Origin: Roseburia sp. | GTDB lineage: Bacteria; Bacillota; Clostridia; Lachnospirales; Lachnospiraceae | Reading direction: 5' to 3' | DNA: 64,000 nucleotides | Assembly (NCBI GenBank): GCA_022771695.1 | Contig: JALEKJ010000020.1 | Location: forward strand, 21,486-85,485 | Shown here: positions 35,840 to 43,859 of the stretch, one piece after another | Numbering within the stretch: the first letter of the stretch is position 1 | Layout of the letters: each line of letters begins with the position of its first letter | Notes under the pieces: generated by a model | Seen by the model: only the letters and a program-made list of their open reading frames with translations | What the model was told of the DNA's origin: nothing | Databases searched by the model: none | Translations under genes and position numbers: made by a program

Positions 35840-37051
35840 ATGCTGACGTTAGACAAGTTTGAGGAAGCTAGTGAGAAAGTCAAAGAAGTAACCCTTGAGA
35901 CAAAACTCGTATACAGTGATTACCTAAGCGAGCTGACCGGAAATAAAGTATATTTAAAGCCGGAGAATATGCAGTTTACAGGTGCGTACAAGGTTCGAGG
36001 TGCTTATTACAAGATTAGCACCTTGACCGAAGAGGAGAGAGGAAGAGGTTTGATTACTGCTTCGGCAGGAAATCATGCACAGGGTGTCGCATATGCGGCA
36101 AAATGCTATGGCGCCAAAGCTGTTATTGTGATGCCGACCACGACCCCGCTTATTAAGGTGAATCGTACGAAGAGTTACGGAGCAGAGGTTGTGCTTTACG
36201 GAGATGTCTATGATGAGGCATGCCAAAAAGCATATGAACTGGCAGAAAAAGAAGGATATACTTTCATTCATCCGTTTGACGACTTGGCGGTTGCAACCGG
36301 TCAGGGAACGATTGCGATGGAGATTTTTAAAGAGCTTCCGCTTGTCGAGTATATTTTAGTGCCAATCGGCGGTGGTGGTTTAGCTACCGGCGTATCAACG
36401 TTAGCTAAGCTGCTAAATCCGAAAATCAGAGTAATCGGTGTGGAGCCGGCAGGAGCAAACTGTATGCAGGCATCTTTTGCAGCGGGGAAGGTGACAACAC
36501 TTCCAGGTGTGAATACTATCGCAGACGGTACGGCCGTAAAGACTCCCGGAAGTAATATTTTTCCATATATCCAGAAAAACCTGGATGACATCATCACGGT
36601 AGAGGATGACGAACTGATTGTAGCGTTTCTTGATATGGTGGAAAATCATAAGATGGTAATTGAGAATTCAGGGTTGCTGACGGTAGCAGCATTAAAGCAT
36701 CTGGATGTATCCGACAAACGTGTTGTTTCTATTTTAAGTGGTGGTAACATGGATGTTATCACGATGTCTTCTGTTGTACAGCAGGGGCTGATTTTCCGTG
36801 ACCGAATCTTTACCGTATCTGTTTTGCTTCCGGATAAGCCGGGAGAACTTTCGAAAGTGGCGGCAGCGATTGCAGAGGAGCAGGGAAATGTCATTAAGTT
36901 AGAGCATAATCAGTTCGTTACCACGAATCGCAGTGCAGCAGTAGAACTGCGCATTACACTGGAAAGTTTTGGAAGCGATCACAAAAAACAGATTATCAAA
37001 GCATTGGAGAAAAAGGGATATAAGCCGAAGCAGGTACGAACAAGCCTGTAG
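35840..37051 (+). CDS. ilvA: Threonine ammonia-lyase
   Basis: A 403-residue PLP enzyme that deaminates threonine to 2-oxobutanoate, either for isoleucine synthesis or threonine catabolism. The PLP lysine is in FTGAYKVRGAYYK near residue 48, the substrate loop ASAGNHAQGVAYAA near 72 and the phosphate-binding loop PIGGGGLATG near 176. A C-terminal ACT-like domain (about 325-400; FTVSVLLPDKPGELSKVAA) suggests allosteric control, but it is a single short ACT as in the TdcB/IlvA short forms. It starts 12 bases after ftsY, so it is probably in the same transcript. Confidence 0.9.
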   Translation: MLTLDKFEEASEKVKEVTLETKLVYSDYLSELTGNKVYLKPENMQFTGAYKVRGAYYKISTLTEEERGRGLITASAGNHAQGVAYAAKCYGAKAVIVMPTTTPLIKVNRTKSYGAEVVLYGDVYDEACQKAYELAEKEGYTFIHPFDDLAVATGQGTIAMEIFKELPLVEYILVPIGGGGLATGVSTLAKLLNPKIRVIGVEPAGANCMQASFAAGKVTTLPGVNTIADGTAVKTPGSNIFPYIQKNLDDIITVEDDELIVAFLDMVENHKMVIENSGLLTVAALKHLDVSDKRVVSILSGGNMDVITMSSVVQQGLIFRDRIFTVSVLLPDKPGELSKVAAAIAEEQGNVIKLEHNQFVTTNRSAAVELRITLESFGSDHKKQIIKALEKKGYKPKQVRTSL

Positions 37052-37096
37052 CATGCATGATGGCAAAATACAACGTAACAAATGAAGGAGGTTGCC

Positions 37097-37393
37097 ATGG
37101 AAAATAAAGATGCGCGGGAGCAGAGAGAGGGAAAATCATTTCATAAAATACTTTCCGGAATCGGAATTGCGGCGGCATGTCTTGTTTGCGGCGTAGGTGT
37201 GACAGCTTTGACTGCGCGAATCAACCGGGCAGAATTTGGAATATATTTGCTGCCTTTTATGCTTTCTGTAAGCGTATTTATATTTTCGACGCTCGGCTTT
37301 TTTCTGACAGAAGGGAAAAAGGAAATGTTGTATGGCGTCTGCTCTATTGCAGGTGCTGCTTGTGCAATCGTGCAGCTTGCTTTGATATTTTGA
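37097..37393 (+). CDS. Small membrane protein of unknown function
   Basis: A 98-residue protein with a charged N-terminus (MENKDAREQREGKSFHK) and three hydrophobic segments (about 22-40, 52-72 and 78-97). I do not recognise a named family with confidence. AAGGAGG lies 6 bases before the ATG at 37097, preferred over an upstream in-frame ATG at 37082 that lacks one. It is followed by a clear terminator, so it probably ends the smc-ftsY-ilvA transcription unit. Confidence 0.7.
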   Translation: MENKDAREQREGKSFHKILSGIGIAAACLVCGVGVTALTARINRAEFGIYLLPFMLSVSVFIFSTLGFFLTEGKKEMLYGVCSIAGAACAIVQLALIF

Positions 37394-37422
37394 ACCACAA
37401 ATGAGACGAATATGACTTTTGG

Positions 37423-37461
37423 ATGCTGGAAGTGCTGAAAATAGAGTCTTCCAGCATTTTT
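37423..37461 (+). terminator. Terminator after the small membrane protein
   Basis: ATGCTGGAAG and CTTCCAGCAT form a 10-base-pair stem with a 15-base loop, followed by TTTTT. Confidence 0.88.
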
Positions 37462-37500
37462 GCGCTTTAAAGGGGGCAAAAAATCTGTGAAAAATGTCAA

Positions 37501-37529
37501 ATGATTTTCAAGCGTGGTTATGCTATACT
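37501..37529 (+). promoter_or_regulatory. Extended -10 promoter for the coiled-coil gene
   Basis: TGC-TATACT (37521-37529) is an extended -10; the -35 (ATGATT) is weak. Confidence 0.5.
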
Positions 37530-37605
37530 GCATCTACGCAAAAATGATTTATCAAAGTACGGTTGATTGTTTCGAACATATCATTGAGGAAGAAAGGAGA
37601 CATAC

Positions 37606-37935
37606 ATGACATTAGAACAGAAGATGGATGTAATGATGGGAAAAATGGATCTGACCATTGAGAAAATGGATCAAAAGTTCGAGCAGATAGACCGGCGTTT
37701 CGAGCAGATAGACCAGCGCTTTGAGCAGATAGACCAGCGCTTGAAACGGTTAGAGAATACTACTGATTTGATGAAGAATGATATCAGTGCGTTACAGATT
37801 GGACAGCATGAGATGGGACAAGAACTGAACATAGTATCTGAGCGTGTGACAGTAACATACAATTTGGCATTGGAGAATTGGGGGAACATTGTAGAGTCTA
37901 AGGTGAGATTGAACCGGCTGGAAGCAGGCAACTGA
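37606..37935 (+). CDS. Short coiled-coil protein with heptad tandem repeats
   Basis: A 109-residue, probably cytosolic protein. Residues 1-75 form a coiled coil built on heptads of the type FEQIDQR: four consecutive units, three of them nearly identical also at DNA level. A short helical C-terminus (LALENWGNIVESKVRLNRLE) follows. Proteins of this style are common in Clostridia and their function is unknown. AAAGGAGA precedes the ATG. It has its own promoter and terminator, so it is a single-gene unit placed in front of the SRP operon. Confidence 0.75.
   Translation: MTLEQKMDVMMGKMDLTIEKMDQKFEQIDRRFEQIDQRFEQIDQRLKRLENTTDLMKNDISALQIGQHEMGQELNIVSERVTVTYNLALENWGNIVESKVRLNRLEAGN
37679..37742 (+). 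repeat. 21-base tandem repeat (heptad coding)
   Basis: Three consecutive 21-base units beginning GAGCAGATAGACC encode the FEQIDQR heptads. Near-identity suggests recent copy-number change; each gain or loss keeps the frame. Confidence 0.8.
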
Positions 37936-37950
37936 TAGTATAAAATATTT

Positions 37951-37989
37951 AAGGTGTCAAGAAAAAATACTTGACACCTTATTTCTTTT
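37951..37989 (+). terminator. Terminator after the coiled-coil gene
   Basis: AAGGTGTCAAG and CTTGACACCTT form an 11-base-pair stem with an A-rich loop, followed by ATTTCTTTT. Confidence 0.8.
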
Positions 37990-38004
37990 GTGATAACCTA
38001 TCAC
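37990..38004 (+). promoter_or_regulatory. GTGATA-ACC-TATCAC palindrome before ylxM
   Basis: A perfect 6-base inverted repeat with a 3-base centre, ending one base before the AGGTGA ribosome-binding site of ylxM. It could be a protein-binding site or a small hairpin limiting translation of the SRP operon. Confidence 0.45.
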
Positions 38005-38016
38005 AGGTGATGATTG

Positions 38017-38361
38017 ATGGAAGAAAAAATGGAACAGGCGTATCTCTATGATTTTTATGGAGAACTGTTGAATGAGCGTCAGAGAAAGATATATGAGGAT
38101 TTCGTATTCAACGACTTATCGTTAGGTGAGATTGCGGATGAAGAGGGAATCAGCAGACAGGGTGTGCATGATATGGTAAAGCGATGTACACGGACGCTCG
38201 AGAGCTATGAGGAGAAGCTTCATTTGGTAGAAAAGTTTTTATTCGCAAAGCAGAAGGTAGAAGACATCCACAAGCTTGCAAAGAACTTCCACGAGAGTCA
38301 TGACGATGCAATTATGGAAGAAATCGAACAGATTTCAAATCAGATATTAGAGGAGTTATAG
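38017..38361 (+). CDS. ylxM: YlxM, SRP-associated DNA-binding-like protein
   Basis: A 114-residue cytosolic protein of the UPF0122/YlxM family, with a sigma-like helix-turn-helix ([23 protein letters not shown] at about 31-53) and a C-terminal helical region. YlxM is known to associate with the SRP and modulate its GTPase cycle in some Firmicutes. The ATG at 38017 follows AGGTGA by 6 bases; a TTG one codon earlier is possible. ffh starts directly after the stop codon. Confidence 0.9.
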   Translation: MEEKMEQAYLYDFYGELLNERQRKIYEDFVFNDLSLGEIADEEGISRQGVHDMVKRCTRTLESYEEKLHLVEKFLFAKQKVEDIHKLAKNFHESHDDAIMEEIEQISNQILEEL

Positions 38362-39711
38362 ATGGCATTTGATAGCTTATCTGAAAAACTTCAAAACGTA
38401 TTTAAGAATCTGCGCAGCAAGGGAAGGCTGACGGAGGACGATGTTAAGGCGGCACTTAGAGAGGTAAAGCTAGCACTTTTAGAAGCCGATGTCAATTTCA
38501 AGGTAGTGAAGCAGTTCGTTAAGGATGTGCAGGAGCGTGCAGTTGGTCAGGACGTAATGAACGGACTAAATCCCGGGCAGATGGTCATCAAGGTTGTAAA
38601 CGAAGAGATGGTTCGCCTGATGGGATCTGAGACGACTGAGATTGCATTACAGCCCGGTAAGGCACTGACAGTCATTATGATGACCGGTCTCCAAGGTGCA
38701 GGTAAGACGACGACCACGGCAAAACTTGCCGGTAAGTTCAAGCAAAAGGGCAAGAAAGTATTGCTGGTAGCCTGTGATGTTTACCGTCCGGCTGCGATAG
38801 AGCAGTTGCAGATTAACGGTGAGAAGCAGGGGGTAGAAGTCTTTGCCATGGGCGATAAGAACAGCCCGGTAAATATTGCAAAGGCTGCGATAGAGCATGC
38901 CACAAAGAATGATTTTAATATTGTAATCATCGACACTGCCGGACGTCTTCACGTCGATGAAGAGATGATGGCAGAGTTAGTTCAGATAAAAGAAAGCGTT
39001 TCCGTACATCAGACAATCCTTGTTGTGGACTCTATGACAGGTCAGGATGCGGTAAACGTAGCGCAGACGTTTGATGAGCGCATTGGTATTGATGGCGTCA
39101 TCTTGACAAAGCTCGACGGTGATACGAGAGGCGGTGCGGCACTTTCCATTCGTGCAGTGACCGGAAAGCCAATTCTCTATGCAGGAATGGGCGAGAAGCT
39201 TTCCGATTTGGAACAGTTTTATCCCGATCGTATGGCATCAAGAATCCTGGGAATGGGTGATGTGCTCACTCTGATTGAGAAAGCACAGGAGGATTTCGAT
39301 GAGGAGAAAGCAAAAAAGCTTGAGCAGAAGATGCGCAAAAATGAATTTGACTTTGAGATGTATTTGGAGTCGATGAGTCAGATGAGAAAAATGGGCGGTA
39401 TATCCAGTATTCTTGGTATGATGCCGGGAATGGGTGGGGGCAAGATGCCGGAGATTGATGAGGCTGCAGCGGAGAAGAATCTTTCCCGTACAGAGGCAAT
39501 CATTTATTCCATGACACCGCAGGAGAGACAGAATCCGTCACTGTTGAATCCGAGCAGAAAACGCAGAATTGCACAGGGAGCCGGTGTAGACATTGCAGAA
39601 GTAAATCGTCTGGTGAAGCAGTTTGAACAGATGAAGAAGATGATGAAGCAGATGCCGGGCATGATGAAGCGAGGCAGACGTGGCGGTATGTTCAAAGGAT
39701 TCCCGTTTTAA
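38362..39711 (+). CDS. ffh: Signal recognition particle protein Ffh
   Basis: A 449-residue GTPase that binds signal sequences and 4.5S/6S RNA. An N domain (1-95) is followed by the G domain with GLQGAGKTTTTAKLAGKF near residue 107, CDVYRPAAIEQL near 137, DTAGRLHVDEEMM near 191 and TKLDGDTRGGAA near 248. A methionine-rich M domain (about 300-449) contains MRKMGGISSILGMMPGMGGG and ends in RRGGMFKGFPF. Partner of FtsY. Length and order are normal. Confidence 0.97.
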   Translation: MAFDSLSEKLQNVFKNLRSKGRLTEDDVKAALREVKLALLEADVNFKVVKQFVKDVQERAVGQDVMNGLNPGQMVIKVVNEEMVRLMGSETTEIALQPGKALTVIMMTGLQGAGKTTTTAKLAGKFKQKGKKVLLVACDVYRPAAIEQLQINGEKQGVEVFAMGDKNSPVNIAKAAIEHATKNDFNIVIIDTAGRLHVDEEMMAELVQIKESVSVHQTILVVDSMTGQDAVNVAQTFDERIGIDGVILTKLDGDTRGGAALSIRAVTGKPILYAGMGEKLSDLEQFYPDRMASRILGMGDVLTLIEKAQEDFDEEKAKKLEQKMRKNEFDFEMYLESMSQMRKMGGISSILGMMPGMGGGKMPEIDEAAAEKNLSRTEAIIYSMTPQERQNPSLLNPSRKRRIAQGAGVDIAEVNRLVKQFEQMKKMMKQMPGMMKRGRRGGMFKGFPF

Positions 39712-39725
39712 ATTGAGTTAGGAAT

Positions 39726-39764
39726 TGCGTCATACGCATTCTAATGTAACCGCGAAGCGGTTAC
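39726..39764 (+). other. Two hairpins in the rpsP leader
   Basis: TGCG-TCATA-CGCA (39726-39738) is followed by a perfect GTAACCGC-GAA-GCGGTTAC (39746-39764). There is no T tract. They separate ffh from rpsP and may be RNA processing or regulatory elements. Confidence 0.5.
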
Positions 39765-39801
39765 TATACAAATAGTCAGCAAATTCAAGGAGGTGAAAGT
39801 A

Positions 39802-40047
39802 ATGGCAGTAAAAATCAGATTAAGAAGAATGGGACAGAAGAAAGCTCCTTTCTATAGAATCGTAGTTGCAGATTCCAGATCCCCAAGAGATGGAAAATGT
39901 ATCGAAGAGATTGGAACTTATGATCCAACAAAGAATCCAACAGAGTATCATGTAAACGAAGAGTTAGCAAAGAAGTGGTTAGCTAACGGAGCTCAGCCAA
40001 CAGATACCGTAGCTCGTATTTTCAAGAACGCGGGCATCGAGAAATAG
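39802..40047 (+). CDS. rpsP: 30S ribosomal protein S16
   Basis: An 81-residue protein of the small ribosomal subunit. It opens [20 protein letters not shown] and contains [20 protein letters not shown], the standard S16 sequence. The ATG at 39802 lies 8 bases after AAGGAGG; a GTG at 39793 overlaps the ribosome-binding site and is rejected. Confidence 0.97.
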   Translation: MAVKIRLRRMGQKKAPFYRIVVADSRSPRDGKCIEEIGTYDPTKNPTEYHVNEELAKKWLANGAQPTDTVARIFKNAGIEK

Positions 40048-40066
40048 GATTAGTGAGGTGGACCTA

Positions 40067-40297
40067 ATGAAAGAATTAGTTGAAGTAATTGCTAAATCAC
40101 TAGTCGATTGCCCGGACGAGGTTGTTGTAACTCAGACCGAGAATGAGAAAGCCATTGTTTTGGAATTACGTGTAGCGCAGTCCGACATGGGCAAGGTAAT
40201 CGGCAAACAGGGTCGTATTGCAAAAGCAATCCGTGCCGTTGTGAAGGCTGCTGCCTCAAAAGAAGAAAAGAAAGTTATTGTAGAAATCATGCAGTAA
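40067..40297 (+). CDS. khpA: KH-domain RNA-binding protein KhpA
   Basis: A 76-residue KH-domain protein (formerly YlqC). The GKVIGKQGRIAKAIRAVV loop near residue 45 is the KH RNA-binding GxxG region. In Firmicutes KhpA partners KhpB/EloR in RNA binding and cell elongation control. It sits in its conserved place between rpsP and rimM. GAGGTGG precedes the ATG at 40067. Confidence 0.92.
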   Translation: MKELVEVIAKSLVDCPDEVVVTQTENEKAIVLELRVAQSDMGKVIGKQGRIAKAIRAVVKAAASKEEKKVIVEIMQ

Positions 40298-40302
40298 ATG
40301 AC

Positions 40303-40350
40303 AGGCTATCTTAGTGGTGGATGCGATTCCGCTGGAAGATAGCCTCTTTT
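40303..40350 (+). terminator. Terminator or attenuator after khpA
   Basis: AGGCTATCTT and AAGATAGCCT form a 10-base-pair stem, with an inner AGTGG/CCGCT-type pairing, followed by CTTTTCTT. It lies inside a conserved operon, so partial termination is more likely than a full stop. Confidence 0.65.
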
Positions 40351-40377
40351 CTTGCAACAGGATTAACCTGTTGCAAG
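40351..40377 (+). promoter_or_regulatory. Second hairpin, leader of rimM
   Basis: CTTGCAACAGG-ATTAA-CCTGTTGCAAG is a perfect 11-base-pair stem immediately after the first hairpin and 15 bases before the AGGAGG of rimM. No T tract follows. Confidence 0.6.
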
Positions 40378-40401
40378 AAGGCGCTATAATTAGGAGGATG
40401 C

Positions 40402-40923
40402 ATGGAGGATTTATTACAGGTAGGTGTTATCACATCAACGCATGGAGTACGTGGAGAAGTCAAAGTATTCCCGACGACGGATGATGTGACACGTTTTAAG
40501 AAATTAAAGAAAGTTATCTTAGATACAGGAAAAGAATATCTGGAGCTTGAGGTTGCAGGAGTGAAGTTTTTTAAGAACATGGTAATCTTAAAGTTCAAAG
40601 AGTTTGATAATATTAACGATGTGGAGAAATACAGACAAAAGGCGCTCTATGTTACAAGAGAAAATGCAGTAAAGCTGAAAAAGGATGAGTACTTCATTGC
40701 AGACTTGATTGGACTTAGCGTACAGACCGATGAGGGAGAGACGTTAGGGAAAATGACGGATGTGATCCAGACGGGTGCGAATGATGTTTATGTTGTCCAA
40801 ACGGCAGAAGGAGAGGAAATTTTAGTGCCGGCAATCAAGGAATGCATCAGAGAAGTGGATATCAAGGGCGGAAGTATGTTGATACATTTGCTGCCGGGAC
40901 TTCGGGATATCAACCGGAAATAA
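40402..40923 (+). CDS. rimM: Ribosome maturation factor RimM
   Basis: A 173-residue protein that assists 30S maturation by binding S19. The N-terminal RimM domain opens [21 protein letters not shown] and contains the [20 protein letters not shown] segment. A C-terminal PRC-barrel domain (about 95-170; [13 protein letters not shown], then [14 protein letters not shown]) ends with LLPGLRDI. Length and motifs are typical. Confidence 0.95.
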   Translation: MEDLLQVGVITSTHGVRGEVKVFPTTDDVTRFKKLKKVILDTGKEYLELEVAGVKFFKNMVILKFKEFDNINDVEKYRQKALYVTRENAVKLKKDEYFIADLIGLSVQTDEGETLGKMTDVIQTGANDVYVVQTAEGEEILVPAIKECIREVDIKGGSMLIHLLPGLRDINRK

Positions 40924-40926
40924 GTG

Positions 40927-41619
40927 ATGGAGAAAAGGAAAATGGCAAGATATATTAGGGAAGTGGAATTAAATAGACCAGAGGAGTTTGTGCAGTATAT
41001 TATGACGGATTTTTTGGGCAAGCAAGGCTTTCAAATGAAAGAATTTAAGGGAGAGCTGGTTTATCGCGCAGGAAATGGCCTCCTAGAAATCCCAAAGTTT
41101 CTCACATGGGGCTATCAAAATGGAAGATTTCATATAGAGGCATGGACAAGAAATTGCTGGCTGCCGGGGGTCTATGGACGTGAAAATGCACTGGATGGCT
41201 TTATGGGATGCATTCCAAAGGAAGCCTATAAGAAGGATATTGAGGCGTTGATTGGGCTTCTGTTCCAACCATTGGCACAGTCGGAAATGCCTGAAAAGCA
41301 AGGAAATCCGGGAACGCCTGTAATGTCACAGAATCCGAGAATGAATGTGCAACAGCCAATTTATGTAAGAGGAACGGATATGTCTCGATATGCCACCATG
41401 GCATTGGTGTTTTCTCTGGTTGGTATCGTGTGCACATGTTTGTCAGGAATTTTGGGACTTATTTGGGGTTCTCTCGGAATTGTATATGGCAAAAAAGCAA
41501 TGGATTCTCAGAAAAAAGGTATGGCGACGGCTGCATTCGTGATTGGAATAGTGACAGATGTGTTGGCGGGAATTGTGTGTGTGCTAAAGATTATTCTCGC
41601 AATATCACAGATGGTATAA
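40927..41619 (+). CDS. DUF4190-like membrane protein
   Basis: A 230-residue protein inserted between rimM and trmD, where most Firmicutes have no gene. The N-terminal half (about 1-110) is a soluble domain of unknown type (YRAGNGLLEIPKFLTWGY). The C-terminal half has two transmembrane helices of DUF4190 style (ALVFSLVGIVCTCLSGILGL and TAAFVIGIVTDVLAGIVCVL) around a GKKAMDSQKKGMA loop. The exact start is uncertain: GTG 40924, ATG 40927 and ATG 40942 are all in frame. Function unknown. Confidence 0.7.
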   Translation: MEKRKMARYIREVELNRPEEFVQYIMTDFLGKQGFQMKEFKGELVYRAGNGLLEIPKFLTWGYQNGRFHIEAWTRNCWLPGVYGRENALDGFMGCIPKEAYKKDIEALIGLLFQPLAQSEMPEKQGNPGTPVMSQNPRMNVQQPIYVRGTDMSRYATMALVFSLVGIVCTCLSGILGLIWGSLGIVYGKKAMDSQKKGMATAAFVIGIVTDVLAGIVCVLKIILAISQMV

Positions 41620-41652
41620 GGAATCGCGACAGAGTAGAAGGGGAAGACCGAA

Positions 41653-43119
41653 ATGAAATTTCATGTTTTGACTTTATTTCCGGATATGATTATACAGGGC
41701 TTGTCACAGAGCATTATCGGACGAGCCGCGGAAAATGGGCTGCTTTCCATCGAGGCGGTCAATATCAGGGACTATACATTGGATACGCATACGAAAGTGG
41801 ATGATTATCCATACGGAGGCGGTGCAGGCATGTTAATGCAGGCACAGCCTGTTTACGATGCGTGGAAATCTGTGATAGAGAAAATTGAGCCTGGTGCGGC
41901 GGCAAATGATTCCGGCAGACATCCGCGAACTGTATATTTAACCCCACAGGGACAGAACTTTACACAGGAACTTGCCAAAGAACTGGCAAAAGAAGAGGAC
42001 TTGGTGTTGCTCTGCGGTCACTATGAGGGCATTGATGAGCGTGTCTTAGAGGAAATTGTGACGGATTATGTGTCAATTGGCGATTATGTTTTGACAGGTG
42101 GGGAACTACCTGCAATGGTGATGATTGATGCGATTGCTAGGATGGTGCCGGGAGTACTGAACAACGAAGCGTCCGGCATACATGAGTCTTTTGAAGGAAA
42201 TCTGTTAGAATATCCCCAGTATAGTCGCCCGGAAGAGTGGCATGGCAAGCGCGTGCCGGACGTATTGTTATCCGGTAACCAGAAGAACATTGATGCATGG
42301 CGCAGGGAAGCATCGGTCTGCCGTACTAGAGAGCGTCGCCCAGATATGTATCTGCAGTATGAAAAGCTACAGAGGTGTCTGGATTATTTAAAAGAGCAAA
42401 AACTTCTTCATATGGATATGATAGAACTGATAAACAGAGGTCAGGCGAGACTGGTGTACGCAAAGAAGGGGAATATTTGTCTTTACGATAGGGCGAGTGG
42501 AATTTATTTCCATACAGCGGAAACACCGGAGGAAGGCAGGAGTGCCTTGCATGCTATGAATGAGGATGCAGAGGTAAATGGCGGTGTAAAGCTTTTTGTG
42601 CTGCATCAGGACTTTATGCGTGAGCAGGCAGAAGAACTTCTTCTTGCAAAAGAGTTGATGTCCTGTTATCAGGCAGTATATACAAGAAAAGAAAAATTGT
42701 CGATTACAGGTCTGTATCGGCTGGATGGAAAGAAGCAGGAGGGAATTGCAGAAATTCGTCCGCTTACCATGGAGCATATGGATATCGTTACGGCGAACTA
42801 TCAAACAGTGGATGATGCAGACTATATCAGAGATCGTATAGAAAAAGGATGGATGTTTGGCGCATTTATAGAGGGGGAGTTGGCAGGATTTTCGGGAATG
42901 CATACAGAAGGCGGCATTGGTATGTTGGAAGTGCTTCCACAGTATCGCGGCAGATATATTGGGAAAGCTTTGGAGACTTATATGATTAATCTGTCATTGG
43001 AGCGCGGTATGATACCATACGGGCAGGTGGCAGAAGGCAATGAGGTTTCAAGGAAACTTCAAGAGTCGCTGGGATTGTGTTTCTCTAAGACGTTGGTTTA
43101 TTGGATGGAGAAAATGTAA
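41653..43119 (+). CDS. trmD: TrmD methyltransferase fused to a GNAT-like domain
   Basis: A 488-residue protein, about twice the usual TrmD length. Residues 1-245 are a complete tRNA (guanine-37-N1)-methyltransferase: KFHVLTLFPDMI, YLTPQGQNFTQ, CGHYEGIDERVLEE, SIGDYVLTGGELPAM (SAM-binding trefoil knot) and SRPEEWHGKRVPDVLLSGN. From about residue 250 an additional domain continues in the same frame (MDMIELINRGQARLVYAKKG). It ends in an acetyltransferase-like core: GEMH-type strands, GMLEVLPQYRGRYIGKALETY (acetyl-CoA-binding Q/RxxGxG/A-type motif) and GQVAEGNEVSRKLQESLGL. The role of the extension is unknown. Confidence 0.9.
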   Translation: MKFHVLTLFPDMIIQGLSQSIIGRAAENGLLSIEAVNIRDYTLDTHTKVDDYPYGGGAGMLMQAQPVYDAWKSVIEKIEPGAAANDSGRHPRTVYLTPQGQNFTQELAKELAKEEDLVLLCGHYEGIDERVLEEIVTDYVSIGDYVLTGGELPAMVMIDAIARMVPGVLNNEASGIHESFEGNLLEYPQYSRPEEWHGKRVPDVLLSGNQKNIDAWRREASVCRTRERRPDMYLQYEKLQRCLDYLKEQKLLHMDMIELINRGQARLVYAKKGNICLYDRASGIYFHTAETPEEGRSALHAMNEDAEVNGGVKLFVLHQDFMREQAEELLLAKELMSCYQAVYTRKEKLSITGLYRLDGKKQEGIAEIRPLTMEHMDIVTANYQTVDDADYIRDRIEKGWMFGAFIEGELAGFSGMHTEGGIGMLEVLPQYRGRYIGKALETYMINLSLERGMIPYGQVAEGNEVSRKLQESLGLCFSKTLVYWMEKM

Positions 43120-43159
43120 TCTGGTTTCGCACAACACCCGGAAAAGTTGTAAATAATGC

Positions 43160-43188
43160 TTTACATTTCAAGAATCCTGTGATAAAAT
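43160..43188 (+). promoter_or_regulatory. rplS promoter
   Basis: TTTACA, 17 bases and TAAAAT, giving a leader of about 70 bases. Confidence 0.7.
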
Positions 43189-43202
43189 ACAACAGTTGTG
43201 AG

Positions 43203-43250
43203 TAAATAGATGGTCCTCTGTTACGAATAGGCGTATTAAGAACATCCAAA
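43203..43250 (+). promoter_or_regulatory. Probable L19 leader RNA
   Basis: The leader holds GATGGTCCTCTGTTACG followed by AAGAACATCC; GATG pairs with CATC and CCT with AGG. This agrees with what I recall of the Firmicutes L19 autoregulatory leader, by which L19 represses its own expression. A covariance-model search would decide. Confidence 0.55.
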
Positions 43251-43267
43251 TAATAGGAGGTCACAAA

Positions 43268-43621
43268 ATGAACGCAAGTGAAATCATTAAGAACATTGAA
43301 GCAGAGCAGTTAAAGGCTGAGGTACCTGAGTTCCGTGTTGGTGATACTGTAAAAGTTTACGGTAAAATCAAAGAGGGTAACCGTGAAAGAATCCAGTTAT
43401 TTGAGGGAACTGTTATTAAGAGACAGGGCGGAAGCAACCGCGAGACATTTACAGTTAGAAAAATTTCTAACGGTGTAGGTGTTGAGAAGACTTGGCCATT
43501 ACATTCTCCAAACGTTGAGAAGGTAGAGGTAGTTCGTCAGGGTAAGGTTAGACGTGCGAAGTTGTTCTACTTAAGAGACCGTGTTGGTAAGAAGGCTAAG
43601 GTAAAAGAATTAGTAAAATAA
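43268..43621 (+). CDS. rplS: 50S ribosomal protein L19
   Basis: A 117-residue large-subunit protein at the subunit interface. Diagnostic segments are [51 protein letters not shown] and [25 protein letters not shown] precedes the ATG by 7 bases. A strong terminator follows, after which the conserved gene order is broken by an accessory island. Confidence 0.97.
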   Translation: MNASEIIKNIEAEQLKAEVPEFRVGDTVKVYGKIKEGNRERIQLFEGTVIKRQGGSNRETFTVRKISNGVGVEKTWPLHSPNVEKVEVVRQGKVRRAKLFYLRDRVGKKAKVKELVK

Positions 43622-43636
43622 TAAGCTGATGCGAGA

Positions 43637-43690
43637 AGAAGTCACAGATATCTTTAGAGATGCCTGTGGCTTCTTTTTTTTGAAATAGAA
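43637..43690 (+). terminator. Terminator after rplS
   Basis: AGAAGTCACAG and CTGTGGCTTCT form an 11-base-pair stem (one G-T pair) followed by TTTTTTT. Confidence 0.88.
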
Positions 43691-43859
43691 GAGCACTTTT
43701 GTTTCGTGAAAAATAAACAACAAGCAGCGCAGAAAAAGTCAAGAGATTGCCATAATATGGGTTGACAAATTTTATGGGGAGGTAAAACAGTACTATGGGT
43801 TTGGAAAAATACCTGTAAATAATTACTACCAGAAGAAATTTATGGAGGAACCAAAGATT

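Noticed and set aside
37679..37742. Direct repeats considered as a CRISPR-like array
   Set aside because: The units are contiguous without spacers and encode a heptad repeat.
37971..37999. TTGACA with a -10-like TAACCT before ylxM
   Set aside because: The TTGACA is part of a terminator stem and the implied start would fall on the ribosome-binding site.
40385..40390. Perfect TATAAT just before rimM
   Set aside because: It is too close to the ribosome-binding site and has no -35; probably chance.
43795..43818. Seven-codon leader peptide (MGLEKYL) before the surface gene
   Set aside because: GGGGAGG is 12 bases upstream, too far for a confident call, and nothing links it to regulation.
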